From the NCBI RefSeq assembly GCF_000372745.1, contig NZ_KB889675.1, positions 204,388 through 268,387 on the forward strand: 64,000 nt of DNA, written 5' to 3'. The stretch is from Embleya scabrispora DSM 41855. GTDB taxonomy: Bacteria; Actinomycetota; Actinomycetes; Streptomycetales; Streptomycetaceae. Position numbers and translations under genes: made by a program. The notes under the pieces are model-generated. The model saw only the letters and a program-made list of their open reading frames with translations, was not told the origin of the DNA and made no database searches. Shown in pieces: positions 52,599 to 60,362 of the stretch (position 1 is the first letter of the stretch; the number at the start of each line of letters is the position of its first letter).

Positions 52599-54173
52599 AT
52601 GGCGGAAACCGACTTCGAGGGCTTCACCCTCGAACAGTTGCAGGCCATGGTCGCCACGGCGAACCCTTCGGCGCTCGCCGGGTACGGACAAAAGCTCACC
52701 GGCGCGGCCGGGAAGATCACGACCGCCGCGGAGAACCTCGCGAGAATCGCCCGAGGCATGAGCGACGGTTGGCAGGGCGAGAGCGCGGACGCCTTCCAAC
52801 TGCTCGCCGGGCAACTGGTCGCGGCCACCAACGGCCTCGGCGACTACGCCAACGCTGCCGGCGGCCACATCAACCACGTCGGCGAGCAGATCTTCGTAGC
52901 CAAGCTGGGCATGCCCCGCGTCGACCCCACGACCCTGGCCAAGGCGAACGGGCCCGCCCCCGTCGTGCCCCCGGGCACACCACCGCCCGCCGACGGCGTG
53001 GACCCGGTCAAGGCCCACGCGGACGCCCAGGGCCAGGTGGAGGCAGCACGCCGCGAGGCGATCACGCGAATGCGCACCCTGGCGTCGACCTACCGCGTGG
53101 CGGCAACGGACCTCCAGGCAATCCCGGTGCCGGTGTTTCCGGGAGGGGATGAACGTGACGGTCGACATGGAGCCGTATCCATCGTTGGTCCCGGCTCCGG
53201 TAGCCCGGGCTCGGGTGGTTCAGGGTCGGGCGGAACTCCGGGTCCCCCGGCTTTCCGTGCCGGGGGTGGGGGCTCAAGCCCCGGAATCTACACAGCCCCT
53301 CCAGGTCACCTGCCGTCCGGCGGGACGACGAGCCCCGCCCCTATAAATGCACCTACTCCCTATGCGCCCCAAGTAACCAATCTCCAAGGAACTGGTTCGC
53401 TGACCGCGCCCGACTCGTCGATCGACAATCCATGGGCTCCCCAGCCTCCCGCCGGTGGGTCTGGCCCAGGCTCAACTACGGGAGGAAGTCCTCCCAGTGG
53501 AAATCTCCCAGGTGTTCCTCCGCTGTCGGGATCCGGTCCTGCTACCTCACCAGCCGGAAGTGGGCGCTACCCAGGCGGCCCTGGATTGCCTGTTATCGGA
53601 GGAGGCGGAAGGGGAGGAACTTCCGGCGGGAGTTCCGGAAGTGTGACTCCACGCAGCGGAGGCCCGTATGGGGGTCCTGTAGTCCCGCCCGGATCAACAC
53701 CGCGTAGTGGTGGCCCTCAAGTCGGTGGCGGACGAGGAGCCTTCAACACCCAGCCTGAGGCGCGTGGCCCCGGCGCGAGCAGCCCCAGCGGAGCCGGGGG
53801 AACAGGGTCGCCTGGCCGCACACCTGGCATGCCGGGAGCCCCGGGGGTTGGCGGTTCCGCTGGATCACCAATCAGCAGGGCTTCCGGAAGCAGGCTGGCA
53901 CACTCGCAGGGCGGTTCTGTCGGTAACGCTTCCGGAGCCGCCTCACGCCGAAACTCCCCTCGGTTGCAGGCACTACCCGCCGATGGATCCGCGCCTGAGC
54001 CAGCCGGTGCGGGAACACAGCAGCGCATGGCATCTTCCGGGCAACGCACCCCCTTCACTGGCGGCTCACGCTCCGAGCAGGTTCTGCGGCGTGCACCACG
54101 GCCGGAGGAGGACGACGACAATGTCTGGGACGGTCCCCGACGGCCGGGCGTCGTTCCACCTGTGATCGACTGA
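52599..54173 (+). CDS. Large WXG100-type protein with Gly/Pro/Ser-rich tail (putative ESX substrate)
   Basis: 524 residues. The first 190 residues are helical with the W-x-G turn in MSDGWQGESADAFQLL (about 55-70) and a second helical pair (ARREAITRMRTLASTYRVAA). Residues 195-490 are low-complexity Gly/Pro/Ser/Ala with repeated SGG, PGG and GPG; the C-terminus is acidic then VWDGPRRPGVVPPVID, an ending I associate with large Streptomyces ESX proteins. It is probably exported and surface located. Codon use shifts in the tail to ATA, AAT, CCT and TAT, rare in the rest of the window. Confidence 0.75.
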   Translation: MAETDFEGFTLEQLQAMVATANPSALAGYGQKLTGAAGKITTAAENLARIARGMSDGWQGESADAFQLLAGQLVAATNGLGDYANAAGGHINHVGEQIFVAKLGMPRVDPTTLAKANGPAPVVPPGTPPPADGVDPVKAHADAQGQVEAARREAITRMRTLASTYRVAATDLQAIPVPVFPGGDERDGRHGAVSIVGPGSGSPGSGGSGSGGTPGPPAFRAGGGGSSPGIYTAPPGHLPSGGTTSPAPINAPTPYAPQVTNLQGTGSLTAPDSSIDNPWAPQPPAGGSGPGSTTGGSPPSGNLPGVPPLSGSGPATSPAGSGRYPGGPGLPVIGGGGRGGTSGGSSGSVTPRSGGPYGGPVVPPGSTPRSGGPQVGGGRGAFNTQPEARGPGASSPSGAGGTGSPGRTPGMPGAPGVGGSAGSPISRASGSRLAHSQGGSVGNASGAASRRNSPRLQALPADGSAPEPAGAGTQQRMASSGQRTPFTGGSRSEQVLRRAPRPEEDDDNVWDGPRRPGVVPPVID

Positions 54174-54212
54174 TCGTCTGCCATCGCTGTCCCGAAAGGA
54201 CATCGCCGTCGC

Positions 54213-55511
54213 ATGAGTGAACCCCCCTCCCGATCCGCCCGTTTGCCCTGCGTTCTCGGCATGCTCTTGGCTCTCCTCGTTCTCATCGGAAATCTGGCAC
54301 CTCCTGCCCAAGCGGAGTCCGTGCGCGCTCAACAGTGGTATCTGGATGTGTGGAAAATCGATGAGGTCTGGAAACTTGCCCGGGGGGCAGGGGTAACCGT
54401 CGCAGTGATCGACGGTGGAGTCGACGCCACGCATCCGGACCTGGTCGGCCAGGTTCAGTCCAGTTTGAATTCGCCGGGGGACTCGGACGGCCATGGCACC
54501 GGTATGGCCAGTCTCATCGCAGGGCAGGGACAAGCGGGCGGTGGCCAGGGCGTCTACGGCGTGGCGCCCGAGGCAAAGATCCTTCCCTTCAGGTCCGCAC
54601 GCACTCCCTCTGGCAAAATGGATCCGATCTCGACCGCAAAGGGAATTCGCCTTGCTGCCGATTCCTCGGCCCGCATCATAAATCTTTCCATTGGCGGCTC
54701 GGCTGGCAATCCAGTCGAACGCGAAGCTATTTCTTACGCTCTGAGCAAGGGGAAGCTGGTAGTTGCTGCCGGCGGCAACTCACCGGAAGACGTGAACGAT
54801 CAGCCGGTCTACCCTGCGTCCTATCCCGGAGTCTTGGCTATCAGCGCTTTGAGCCGTGAGGGGAAACCTGCCAGCAACAGCATCCGAGGACCATGGATCT
54901 CATTGTCGGCCCCCGGCGAAGAAATCCCTCACGCTTGCACGACAAGCACCCGCTACTGCAAAGGTGTTGGCTCCAGCGATGCCACCGCCCTCACCTCCGG
55001 CGTTGCCGCGCTCGTGTGGTCCGTGCATCCCGACTGGACTGCCAATCAGGTCATCCGGCGCCTTATCGACACCGCGAATCGGCCCAATGAGCCCGTGCCT
55101 TCGGACACCTTCGGGTACGGCGCCGTCAGCCCCCGCAAGGCCCTCGCCGCCACCGACACGCCCGGCCCCGCCGACGTCAACCCGCTGATCGGCGTGCGCG
55201 GCGACAAGCCCGCCCCCGCGACCACCGCGCCGAGCACATCGCCCTCGGCCGCCGCGTCGGCGCCGGCCGCACCCGCCGGCACCGCTCCTCCCGCAGCCAC
55301 CGCCGACAAGTCCGGCGACGACGACAATCTCCTCGTCCCGATCCTGGTCGGCACCATCGCCGCGGCCGCCCTCGTCGCCGGCGCCACCGTCATCACCATG
55401 CGCCGCCGCAGAGCCCGCGAACTCGCCCGCCGGCAAGCCGCCGCCGCACCCCCCTGGCCCACCGCACCGCCGACCTACCACCCCGGCGGCGGCCCGTACG
55501 ATCGGCGTTGA
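54213..55511 (+). CDS. mycP: Mycosin (subtilisin-like S8 protease of type VII secretion), first copy
   Basis: 432 residues. A signal peptide (about 1-34) leads to an S8 domain with Asp67 in VAVIDGGVD, His94 in DGHGTGMAS, the oxyanion Asn189 in AAGGNS and Ser255 in VGSSDATALTSG. A Thr/Pro/Ala linker and a C-terminal membrane helix (about 370-390) are typical of MycP, which cuts ESX substrates and stabilises the secretion complex. The serine site reads GSSDAT rather than the usual GTSFAT. Gene body up to about 55130 has lower GC and unusual codons. Follows the WXG100-type gene by 39 bases. Confidence 0.9.
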   Translation: MSEPPSRSARLPCVLGMLLALLVLIGNLAPPAQAESVRAQQWYLDVWKIDEVWKLARGAGVTVAVIDGGVDATHPDLVGQVQSSLNSPGDSDGHGTGMASLIAGQGQAGGGQGVYGVAPEAKILPFRSARTPSGKMDPISTAKGIRLAADSSARIINLSIGGSAGNPVEREAISYALSKGKLVVAAGGNSPEDVNDQPVYPASYPGVLAISALSREGKPASNSIRGPWISLSAPGEEIPHACTTSTRYCKGVGSSDATALTSGVAALVWSVHPDWTANQVIRRLIDTANRPNEPVPSDTFGYGAVSPRKALAATDTPGPADVNPLIGVRGDKPAPATTAPSTSPSAAASAPAAPAGTAPPAATADKSGDDDNLLVPILVGTIAAAALVAGATVITMRRRRARELARRQAAAAPPWPTAPPTYHPGGGPYDRR

Positions 55512-56210
55512 CGAAGAACAGTTCGAACCAGACACCATGGCCGCCACGCGGCGGTCGGAACAGCGGTGCCCGGGTGCCGTAAGTGCGGCCTCGCAGAGTG
55601 TGCGCGGAATCGGGCAATCCTCGCGGTCCTCACCGCACCAACCACCCTTGCGGTCGCAGATGGCCGCGGGGGCCGGAGTCGCGTCGCCCCGCACGGATCG
55701 CCGAACGTCTCCCGCAGCGCCGCGCCCGCTTCGCACCCTTGTCCACGTGGTAGGGGGCGACAGCCGACGGTGAACGGATCCCGGGACGAGTGAGTGGCAC
55801 CCGCGTTCGAAGCGTGCGGGCCAAGTCGTGGATCGGCACGATCGGATCGGCGCGCCGCGCGAGCTCGAGCGCGACTCCGAGACAGGTCCGGCAGCAGGAA
55901 CCGGCCCGTGGGCGGCGGAAGTTGTTCGTCCAAGACTTTCGCCGCCCGAAACGACGCGGGGACCGGCGAGCCGGCGGGCCGCGCGGGAGCAGCTCATCCG
56001 GCTGGGCCGCCGAGGTCGCATTGTGAACGGTTGAGCCGTCGGTCGACGGCCGGTCCGGATGCGCCGATGAGGGGACGAGCAGGGTGTCCTCGCTGGGCGC
56101 GAGGAGCTGCCGTAGCCGTGACCGAGTCGATGGCCTTGTGCACCTGAAGCAGAAGTCGCAACGAACGGAACCGACGGCGGACGAGAACCGCCCCGGACCC
56201 GGCTCCGAGA
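55512..56210. other. 699-bp region without a recognised gene
   Basis: It lies between the convergent mycosin genes. Several frames of 60-150 codons exist on both strands but none resembles a known family or has the third-position GC pattern of the neighbours. It may hold a decayed gene or a terminator region; I saw no strong hairpin. Confidence 0.5.
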
Positions 56211-57443
56211 TCAACCCCTTCCGGGGCCTGCCTTCCCGCGCCGGCGGGCGTCGCGGATGACGATCGCGGTGCAGATGACGACGATGGTCAGGCCGATGGC
56301 CATGAACAGGACCACCGACGCCTGGCGGCGGTCGCGGTCGGCTCGGGTGGGGCCGTGGGCCAGGGGGGCGACGTTGACGAGTTCGGTGCTGCGGTCGACC
56401 TTGGGGTCGGGGACCGGGGCGGACGCGGGGACCACCGTGGAGCTGAGGGCGCGCAGCGGGTCGACCACGCCCCAGCCGACGCCGTCCACGTGACCCGGGG
56501 CGCCGCGCTGCGCGGTCTGTTCGATCAGCGTGATCACCTGGGCCGCGGTGTAGGTCGGGTGCGCCGAGCGGATCAGCGCCGCGACGGCGGCCACGTACGG
56601 GGTCGCGAAGGAGGTGCCGTTGCCGCTGCAGTGGCCGCCCTTGGGCACCGTCGACCACATGTCCACGCCCGGGGCCAGCACGCCCACGTAGGGCTTGTTC
56701 TGCGAGAACGGCGCCCGCTCGTTGTTGCGGTCGGAGGCGCCGACGCCCAGGACGCCGGGATACTTCGCCGGCCACGAGTCGAGGTTGTCCTTGTCGCCGG
56801 AGTTGCCCGCGGCGGCGACCACGACCACCTGCTTGGCGATCGCCCGCTGCACCGCGTCGCGCAGCTTGACGCCCGGCTCCTGGCCGCCCACCGTGTCCTG
56901 CGAGATGTTGATCACCGTGGCGCCCCCCGCCACCGCGAAGTCGATCGCCGCGGCCAGGCTGTCCTCGTTGCCCTTCGTCGCGTCGTCGCCGCCGTTCTGC
57001 CGGATCGGCAACAACTTCGCGTCGGGCGCCAGACCCACGAAGCCCGTGTCGAGCACGGGGGTCAGCCGACTGCCGGGTCGGGCCGCGATGATGCCCGCGG
57101 CCATCGTGCCGTGGCCGTGGGTGTCGTCGGTACCGTCGGCCTTGTCGTTGAAGAAGTCCTTGCCGGGCACGATCGCCGGACCCAACTGCGGGTTGTCGTT
57201 GTCGATTCCGCTGTCGATCACCGCGACCGTGACGCCGTCGCCGGTGGACTTCTGCCAGAGCTCGTCGAGCAGTACACGCTGCAGCGACCATGGCTTGCCG
57301 GGCATCGGCTTGGAGGGGTACACACATTCGCCCGCGAGCAGCTCGGTGTCCACCGGCCCGCCATCGACCGCCCCCGACCCGGCCGGCAGCAGCAGGCCAA
57401 GCGCGAGAAGAGGTGCCGTCCACCGTCGCCGCACGGGTCGCAT
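56211..57443 (-). CDS. mycP: Mycosin (S8 protease of type VII secretion), second copy
   Basis: 410 residues. A signal peptide ends near GSGAVDG; the S8 domain has VAVIDSGID, THGHGTMAAG, VVVAAAGNSG and a canonical serine site GNGTSFATPYVAA. A linker and one C-terminal membrane helix (VVLFMAIGLTIVVICTAIVI) with a basic tail close it, as in MycP. It differs from the first copy in sequence and has normal GC-rich codon use. ATG 57443 is chosen; a GTG nine codons earlier is possible. It lies after the WXG100 genes and a strong terminator, so it has its own promoter. Confidence 0.9.
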   Translation of the reverse strand: MRPVRRRWTAPLLALGLLLPAGSGAVDGGPVDTELLAGECVYPSKPMPGKPWSLQRVLLDELWQKSTGDGVTVAVIDSGIDNDNPQLGPAIVPGKDFFNDKADGTDDTHGHGTMAAGIIAARPGSRLTPVLDTGFVGLAPDAKLLPIRQNGGDDATKGNEDSLAAAIDFAVAGGATVINISQDTVGGQEPGVKLRDAVQRAIAKQVVVVAAAGNSGDKDNLDSWPAKYPGVLGVGASDRNNERAPFSQNKPYVGVLAPGVDMWSTVPKGGHCSGNGTSFATPYVAAVAALIRSAHPTYTAAQVITLIEQTAQRGAPGHVDGVGWGVVDPLRALSSTVVPASAPVPDPKVDRSTELVNVAPLAHGPTRADRDRRQASVVLFMAIGLTIVVICTAIVIRDARRRGKAGPGRG

Positions 57444-57550
57444 CGGTTCGTTCGCCTTCCGGATCACCACCGACCGGCCCCGGACTCCCGGGCCGGCCTG
57501 GCCTGTCGTGTGGATGTCCCCGGCCCCCGTGAGACCGATGACGGACGCGG

Positions 57551-57578
57551 GAGGAGGCGGGCACGAGCCCGCCTCCTC
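57551..57578 (-). terminator. Terminator between the WXG100 operon and the second mycosin gene
   Basis: GAGGAGGCGGGC pairs perfectly with GCCCGCCTCCTC (12 bp, four-base loop), 160 bases after the WXG100 stop on the minus strand. Confidence 0.8.
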
Positions 57579-57665
57579 TACACCGCGTCACAACGATGGC
57601 ACCGGCCGGCGACCCGGCGACCGCCCCCGGACCGATACCGCTGTCGCGCCGATACCGGTACCACG

Positions 57666-57681
57666 TCGACAGCGCTGTCGA
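57666..57681. promoter_or_regulatory. Perfect 16-bp palindrome after the WXG100 operon
   Basis: TCGACAGCGCTGTCGA is self-complementary, between the WXG100 operon and the second mycosin gene; CCGATACC occurs twice just to the left. It could be an operator for the mycosin gene or a structural element; the terminator between it and that gene argues for the former only if the promoter is downstream. Confidence 0.3.
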
Positions 57682-57735
57682 ACCGCGAGCGCCCCCACGC
57701 CGGTACGAACCGCCGGTGCCTCGGAATTCCCGGTG

Positions 57736-58023
57736 TCAGTGCCACATCTTGGCGTTGGACGCCTCGGTCTGGCGGTACGCGTCGGCCGCACGCATCAGGC
57801 CGTCGGCGATGCCGTTGAGCGCGTCCTGCAGACCCTGCGCGTTCTGGTCCCAGCTCGCCTGCTGGACGAGGTAACCCTCGCGCGCGTCACCGGACCACGA
57901 CTCGGTGACCGGCGAGATGTCCCGCTTCAGACCCGACTGCATGTCGGCGAGACGGGCGTTGAGGGCGCGAATATCGGCTGCGGCCTGTTCGAGCGCAGCA
58001 AAAGTGACAACTACCTGCGACAT
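57736..58023 (-). CDS. WXG100 family protein (EsxA/EsxB-like), second gene of the pair
   Basis: 95 residues, exact family size. Two helices are joined by the W-x-G turn in VTESWSGDAREGY (about residue 43). It is the second of a two-gene unit; WXG100 pairs form a helical heterodimer exported by EccC. In S. coelicolor the EsxA-EsxB dimer is secreted and involved in sporulation. I cannot say from sequence which of the two corresponds to EsxA. It ends in NAKMWH. Confidence 0.92.
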   Translation of the reverse strand: MSQVVVTFAALEQAAADIRALNARLADMQSGLKRDISPVTESWSGDAREGYLVQQASWDQNAQGLQDALNGIADGLMRAADAYRQTEASNAKMWH

Positions 58024-58123
58024 GCTTTCTCCCCAGTGTCGGGTGACCGGCTTGCGACCGGGGCATCGCCCCGAGCAGTACGAGAGCGAGTACGACCTGC
58101 TGCGACCGCGAGGCGAACCTCGG

Positions 58124-58429
58124 TCAGAACATCAACTTCGAGATGTTGCCGGACACGGTCGTCTCGGTCTGGTCGTACGAGTTGGCGTTGTGGCCCATGG
58201 CCCCGGAAATGGCGTCCAGAGCGCGCTTGACACCGAGCGCCTTCTGTACGGCCTGTTCCTGCAGCGGGTCGAACTGGTTCCTGGCAGCGCCCTGCCACTG
58301 ACCCTCGATCGCATCGACCTTGCGGTTCATCTCCTGGATGGCCGCTTCGAGGTCGGTCGCCACGCCCTGAACCTTCTTCGACAACTCCGCCAACATCTGC
58401 GGAGTGATCTTGAACGCTTCACCTGCCAT
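58124..58429 (-). CDS. WXG100 family protein (EsxA/EsxB-like), first gene of the pair
   Basis: 101 residues. ITPQMLAELSKKVQGVATDLEAAIQEMNRKVDAIEGQWQGAARNQF has helix one and the W-Q-G turn (about residue 45); helix two ends in SYDQTETTVSGNISKLMF. The motif YxxxT/E near the C-terminus (YDQTE) fits the YxxxD/E secretion signal of one partner in each ESX pair. A promoter and inverted repeat lie upstream. 100 bases separate it from the second WXG100 gene. Confidence 0.93.
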   Translation of the reverse strand: MAGEAFKITPQMLAELSKKVQGVATDLEAAIQEMNRKVDAIEGQWQGAARNQFDPLQEQAVQKALGVKRALDAISGAMGHNANSYDQTETTVSGNISKLMF

Positions 58430-58503
58430 GTTTCACCATCCCCCATGAGACAGACGTGCGCGAGGGAAGGCTCGTGTCACCCGTGTCGGGTGCCCCCGCA
58501 CCA

Positions 58504-58521
58504 ACGTCACCGTTGTGACGT
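58504..58521. promoter_or_regulatory. Inverted repeat at the WXG100 operon promoter
   Basis: ACGTCAC-CGTT-GTGACGT, a perfect 7+4+7 inverted repeat that begins about eight bases downstream of the -10, over the likely transcription start. This is an operator position for a repressor. The half sites resemble BldD sites but the spacing does not fit the BldD consensus as I know it. Confidence 0.5.
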
Positions 58522-58528
58522 CCTGGGA

Positions 58529-58558
58529 ACTCTAACCGCAACCCGGGACGCCACCCAA
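58529..58558 (-). promoter_or_regulatory. Candidate promoter of the WXG100 operon
   Basis: On the minus strand TTGGGT (58558-58553) and TAGAGT (58534-58529), spacer 18, about 100 bases upstream of the first WXG100 start. The -10 fits the Streptomyces TAGRRT form. The whole gap 58430-58715 is otherwise empty. Confidence 0.5.
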
Positions 58559-58715
58559 GCGACGCCCTACTCATGGTTACGGAACCTTGACTCCGGCGAT
58601 ACCACCGCGGCCTTGTGCAATGCGCCGGTCTTCGGTCGTGCCTTCCGGTGCCTCGGGTCGAAAGTCGTCACCACTCACGACCCTTGCGACGCTACCCCAA
58701 CTCGCGCACCCAGGC

Positions 58716-60194
58716 TCAGGAACCCTGTGGCTTCTTGGCATCGGCCGTGCTCAATTGCGGCCCTCTCGAGACCAGTTCGGACCACGCCCGGGGCAACGGC
58801 TTGACCTCCACGCCCTTGTAGCCCAGCCGCTGCTTCGCCTCGCTGTCCTGGTTCGGTCCGGCCGGCGCGCCGCCGGCCTGCGCCTCCTCCGGCACGCTGT
58901 AGCGCAGTCCCGAGTCGGCCACCAGGTACGTCGGACCACCCTCGTCGGGCGTCCCGGTCACCTCGCGATACAGCGCTCCCGCACCGGGCTTGACCCACAC
59001 ACCGCCCATACCGTCGACGAGTTGCTCCGGCGGCCGGGTACCGGCGGACTGCGTGGTCACCGGCTGGATGCCGCGCCACTCGCCGGAGAAGGTGTTGCAC
59101 ACCACGTTGCGCGGCAACTCCAGGTCGTTGCGCGTCATCCGGTTCATCGGCGTCGGCGGGATCTCCGGCCAGCCCTTGTCCGCGGCGAACGTACGGTCCT
59201 GCACCACGGCGCCGCCGAGCGTGCCGATGTTGACCGGGAAGGCGGTGGGCGTGGTGTTCCCGTACGCCTCCCTCGCCCTGGGGTTCGTGGTCAGCAGCAC
59301 GGCGGTCAGCTCGCTGACCGGCATCACGCCCTCCTTGGTGACCACGTAGTTCTGCCGCTGGGCACTGCCCTCCGCGCGCAGCACGATGCCGACCTTGTTG
59401 TACTCCCCGGCCAGTGGCAGTTGGGTCGGCTTGCCGTAGTCGGCCGGCATCGGGTGGTCGATGGTGCCGCCGTCGATCAGCGTCGCCAGCCACGCGTCGC
59501 TGACCGGTTGCGCGGGTGCGCCGCCCAGGTTCAGCGCACCGATCACCGTGGGCGTCTCGGTCACGAAGCGCTTGCCCTGGTAGACGAGGTACTTGTGCTG
59601 GGCCCGGTCCTGCACGAACAGCGCCTCGCCCGGCCGCAGCGCACCGTCCGCGGGAGCCGCGCCGATGAACACGCTGCGCTGCGGCTCGCCGGCCGGGTCG
59701 GGCTTGCCGTCCTTGCCCAGGGCCGGCCGCTCGCACACGGTCCAGGACTTGCGCTCCTTGACCTCCTTGGCCGTCGGCAGCCGGTCCGGTGCGTTCGGGA
59801 TGCCCAGCGGCGCGCCGTGGCTGACGCTGTTGAGCTGCTTCTCCGGGACCATGTTGACCTTGAACTTGCCCGGGTCCAACAGCAGTCGGCCGGAGGCGAT
59901 GTTGAGCACCGGGTGCAGCTTGCCATCGAGGAAGACGTACCGGCTCGCCGAGTCGCGGCCCACGATCAGGCTGCTCTTGTCCTTCCAACCGGGCGGCGTC
60001 CCGGGCTTGATCAGCCCGACCACCCCGAACCCGACCAGCACCAGCATCGCGACCACGATGCTCGGCGTGACCATGCGCATCGGCTTGGGCGCGTTCTCCT
60101 CGCTGCCACCGCCCGGAGCCGGTTGCAGGAACGCGGCCACCATGCGGCGCCGCGCGAAGATGTACGCCTCAAGTTGCTCGCGGCGCGATGCCAT
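58716..60194 (-). CDS. eccB: EccB, type VII secretion membrane-anchored protein
   Basis: 492 residues. The conserved N-terminal MASRREQLEAYIFARRRMVAAFLQP precedes a single membrane helix (about 48-68) and a large periplasmic-side repeat domain with LVGRDSASRYVFLDGKLHPVLNIASGRLLL, the EccB hallmark; a pair of cysteines (VCERP, VCNTF) matches the disulfide known in EccB. It forms the outer part of the ESX core complex. ATG 60194 follows GGGGAGAACG. The stop is 287 bases before the WXG100 pair, on the same strand; divergent from eccE. Confidence 0.95.
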   Translation of the reverse strand: MASRREQLEAYIFARRRMVAAFLQPAPGGGSEENAPKPMRMVTPSIVVAMLVLVGFGVVGLIKPGTPPGWKDKSSLIVGRDSASRYVFLDGKLHPVLNIASGRLLLDPGKFKVNMVPEKQLNSVSHGAPLGIPNAPDRLPTAKEVKERKSWTVCERPALGKDGKPDPAGEPQRSVFIGAAPADGALRPGEALFVQDRAQHKYLVYQGKRFVTETPTVIGALNLGGAPAQPVSDAWLATLIDGGTIDHPMPADYGKPTQLPLAGEYNKVGIVLRAEGSAQRQNYVVTKEGVMPVSELTAVLLTTNPRAREAYGNTTPTAFPVNIGTLGGAVVQDRTFAADKGWPEIPPTPMNRMTRNDLELPRNVVCNTFSGEWRGIQPVTTQSAGTRPPEQLVDGMGGVWVKPGAGALYREVTGTPDEGGPTYLVADSGLRYSVPEEAQAGGAPAGPNQDSEAKQRLGYKGVEVKPLPRAWSELVSRGPQLSTADAKKPQGS

Positions 60195-60362
60195 CGTTCT
60201 CCCCGTGATCGACCGTGCGCTCCGGCTGAAGGTTCTACCACCGACGCGGCCACAGGGTCGCGGGCAAACCCCCGGCCCCGTACCGTACGGTGTGCCGCAC
60301 CCGCCGTGACAGTCGGGCGACGGCATACGGGGACAAGTCGTGAGCATGGGGGATCTACAAAC

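Noticed and set aside
55475-55933. 152-codon minus-strand frame in the mycosin gap
   Set aside because: Overlaps the end of the first mycosin gene, has no recognisable domain and no ribosome site.
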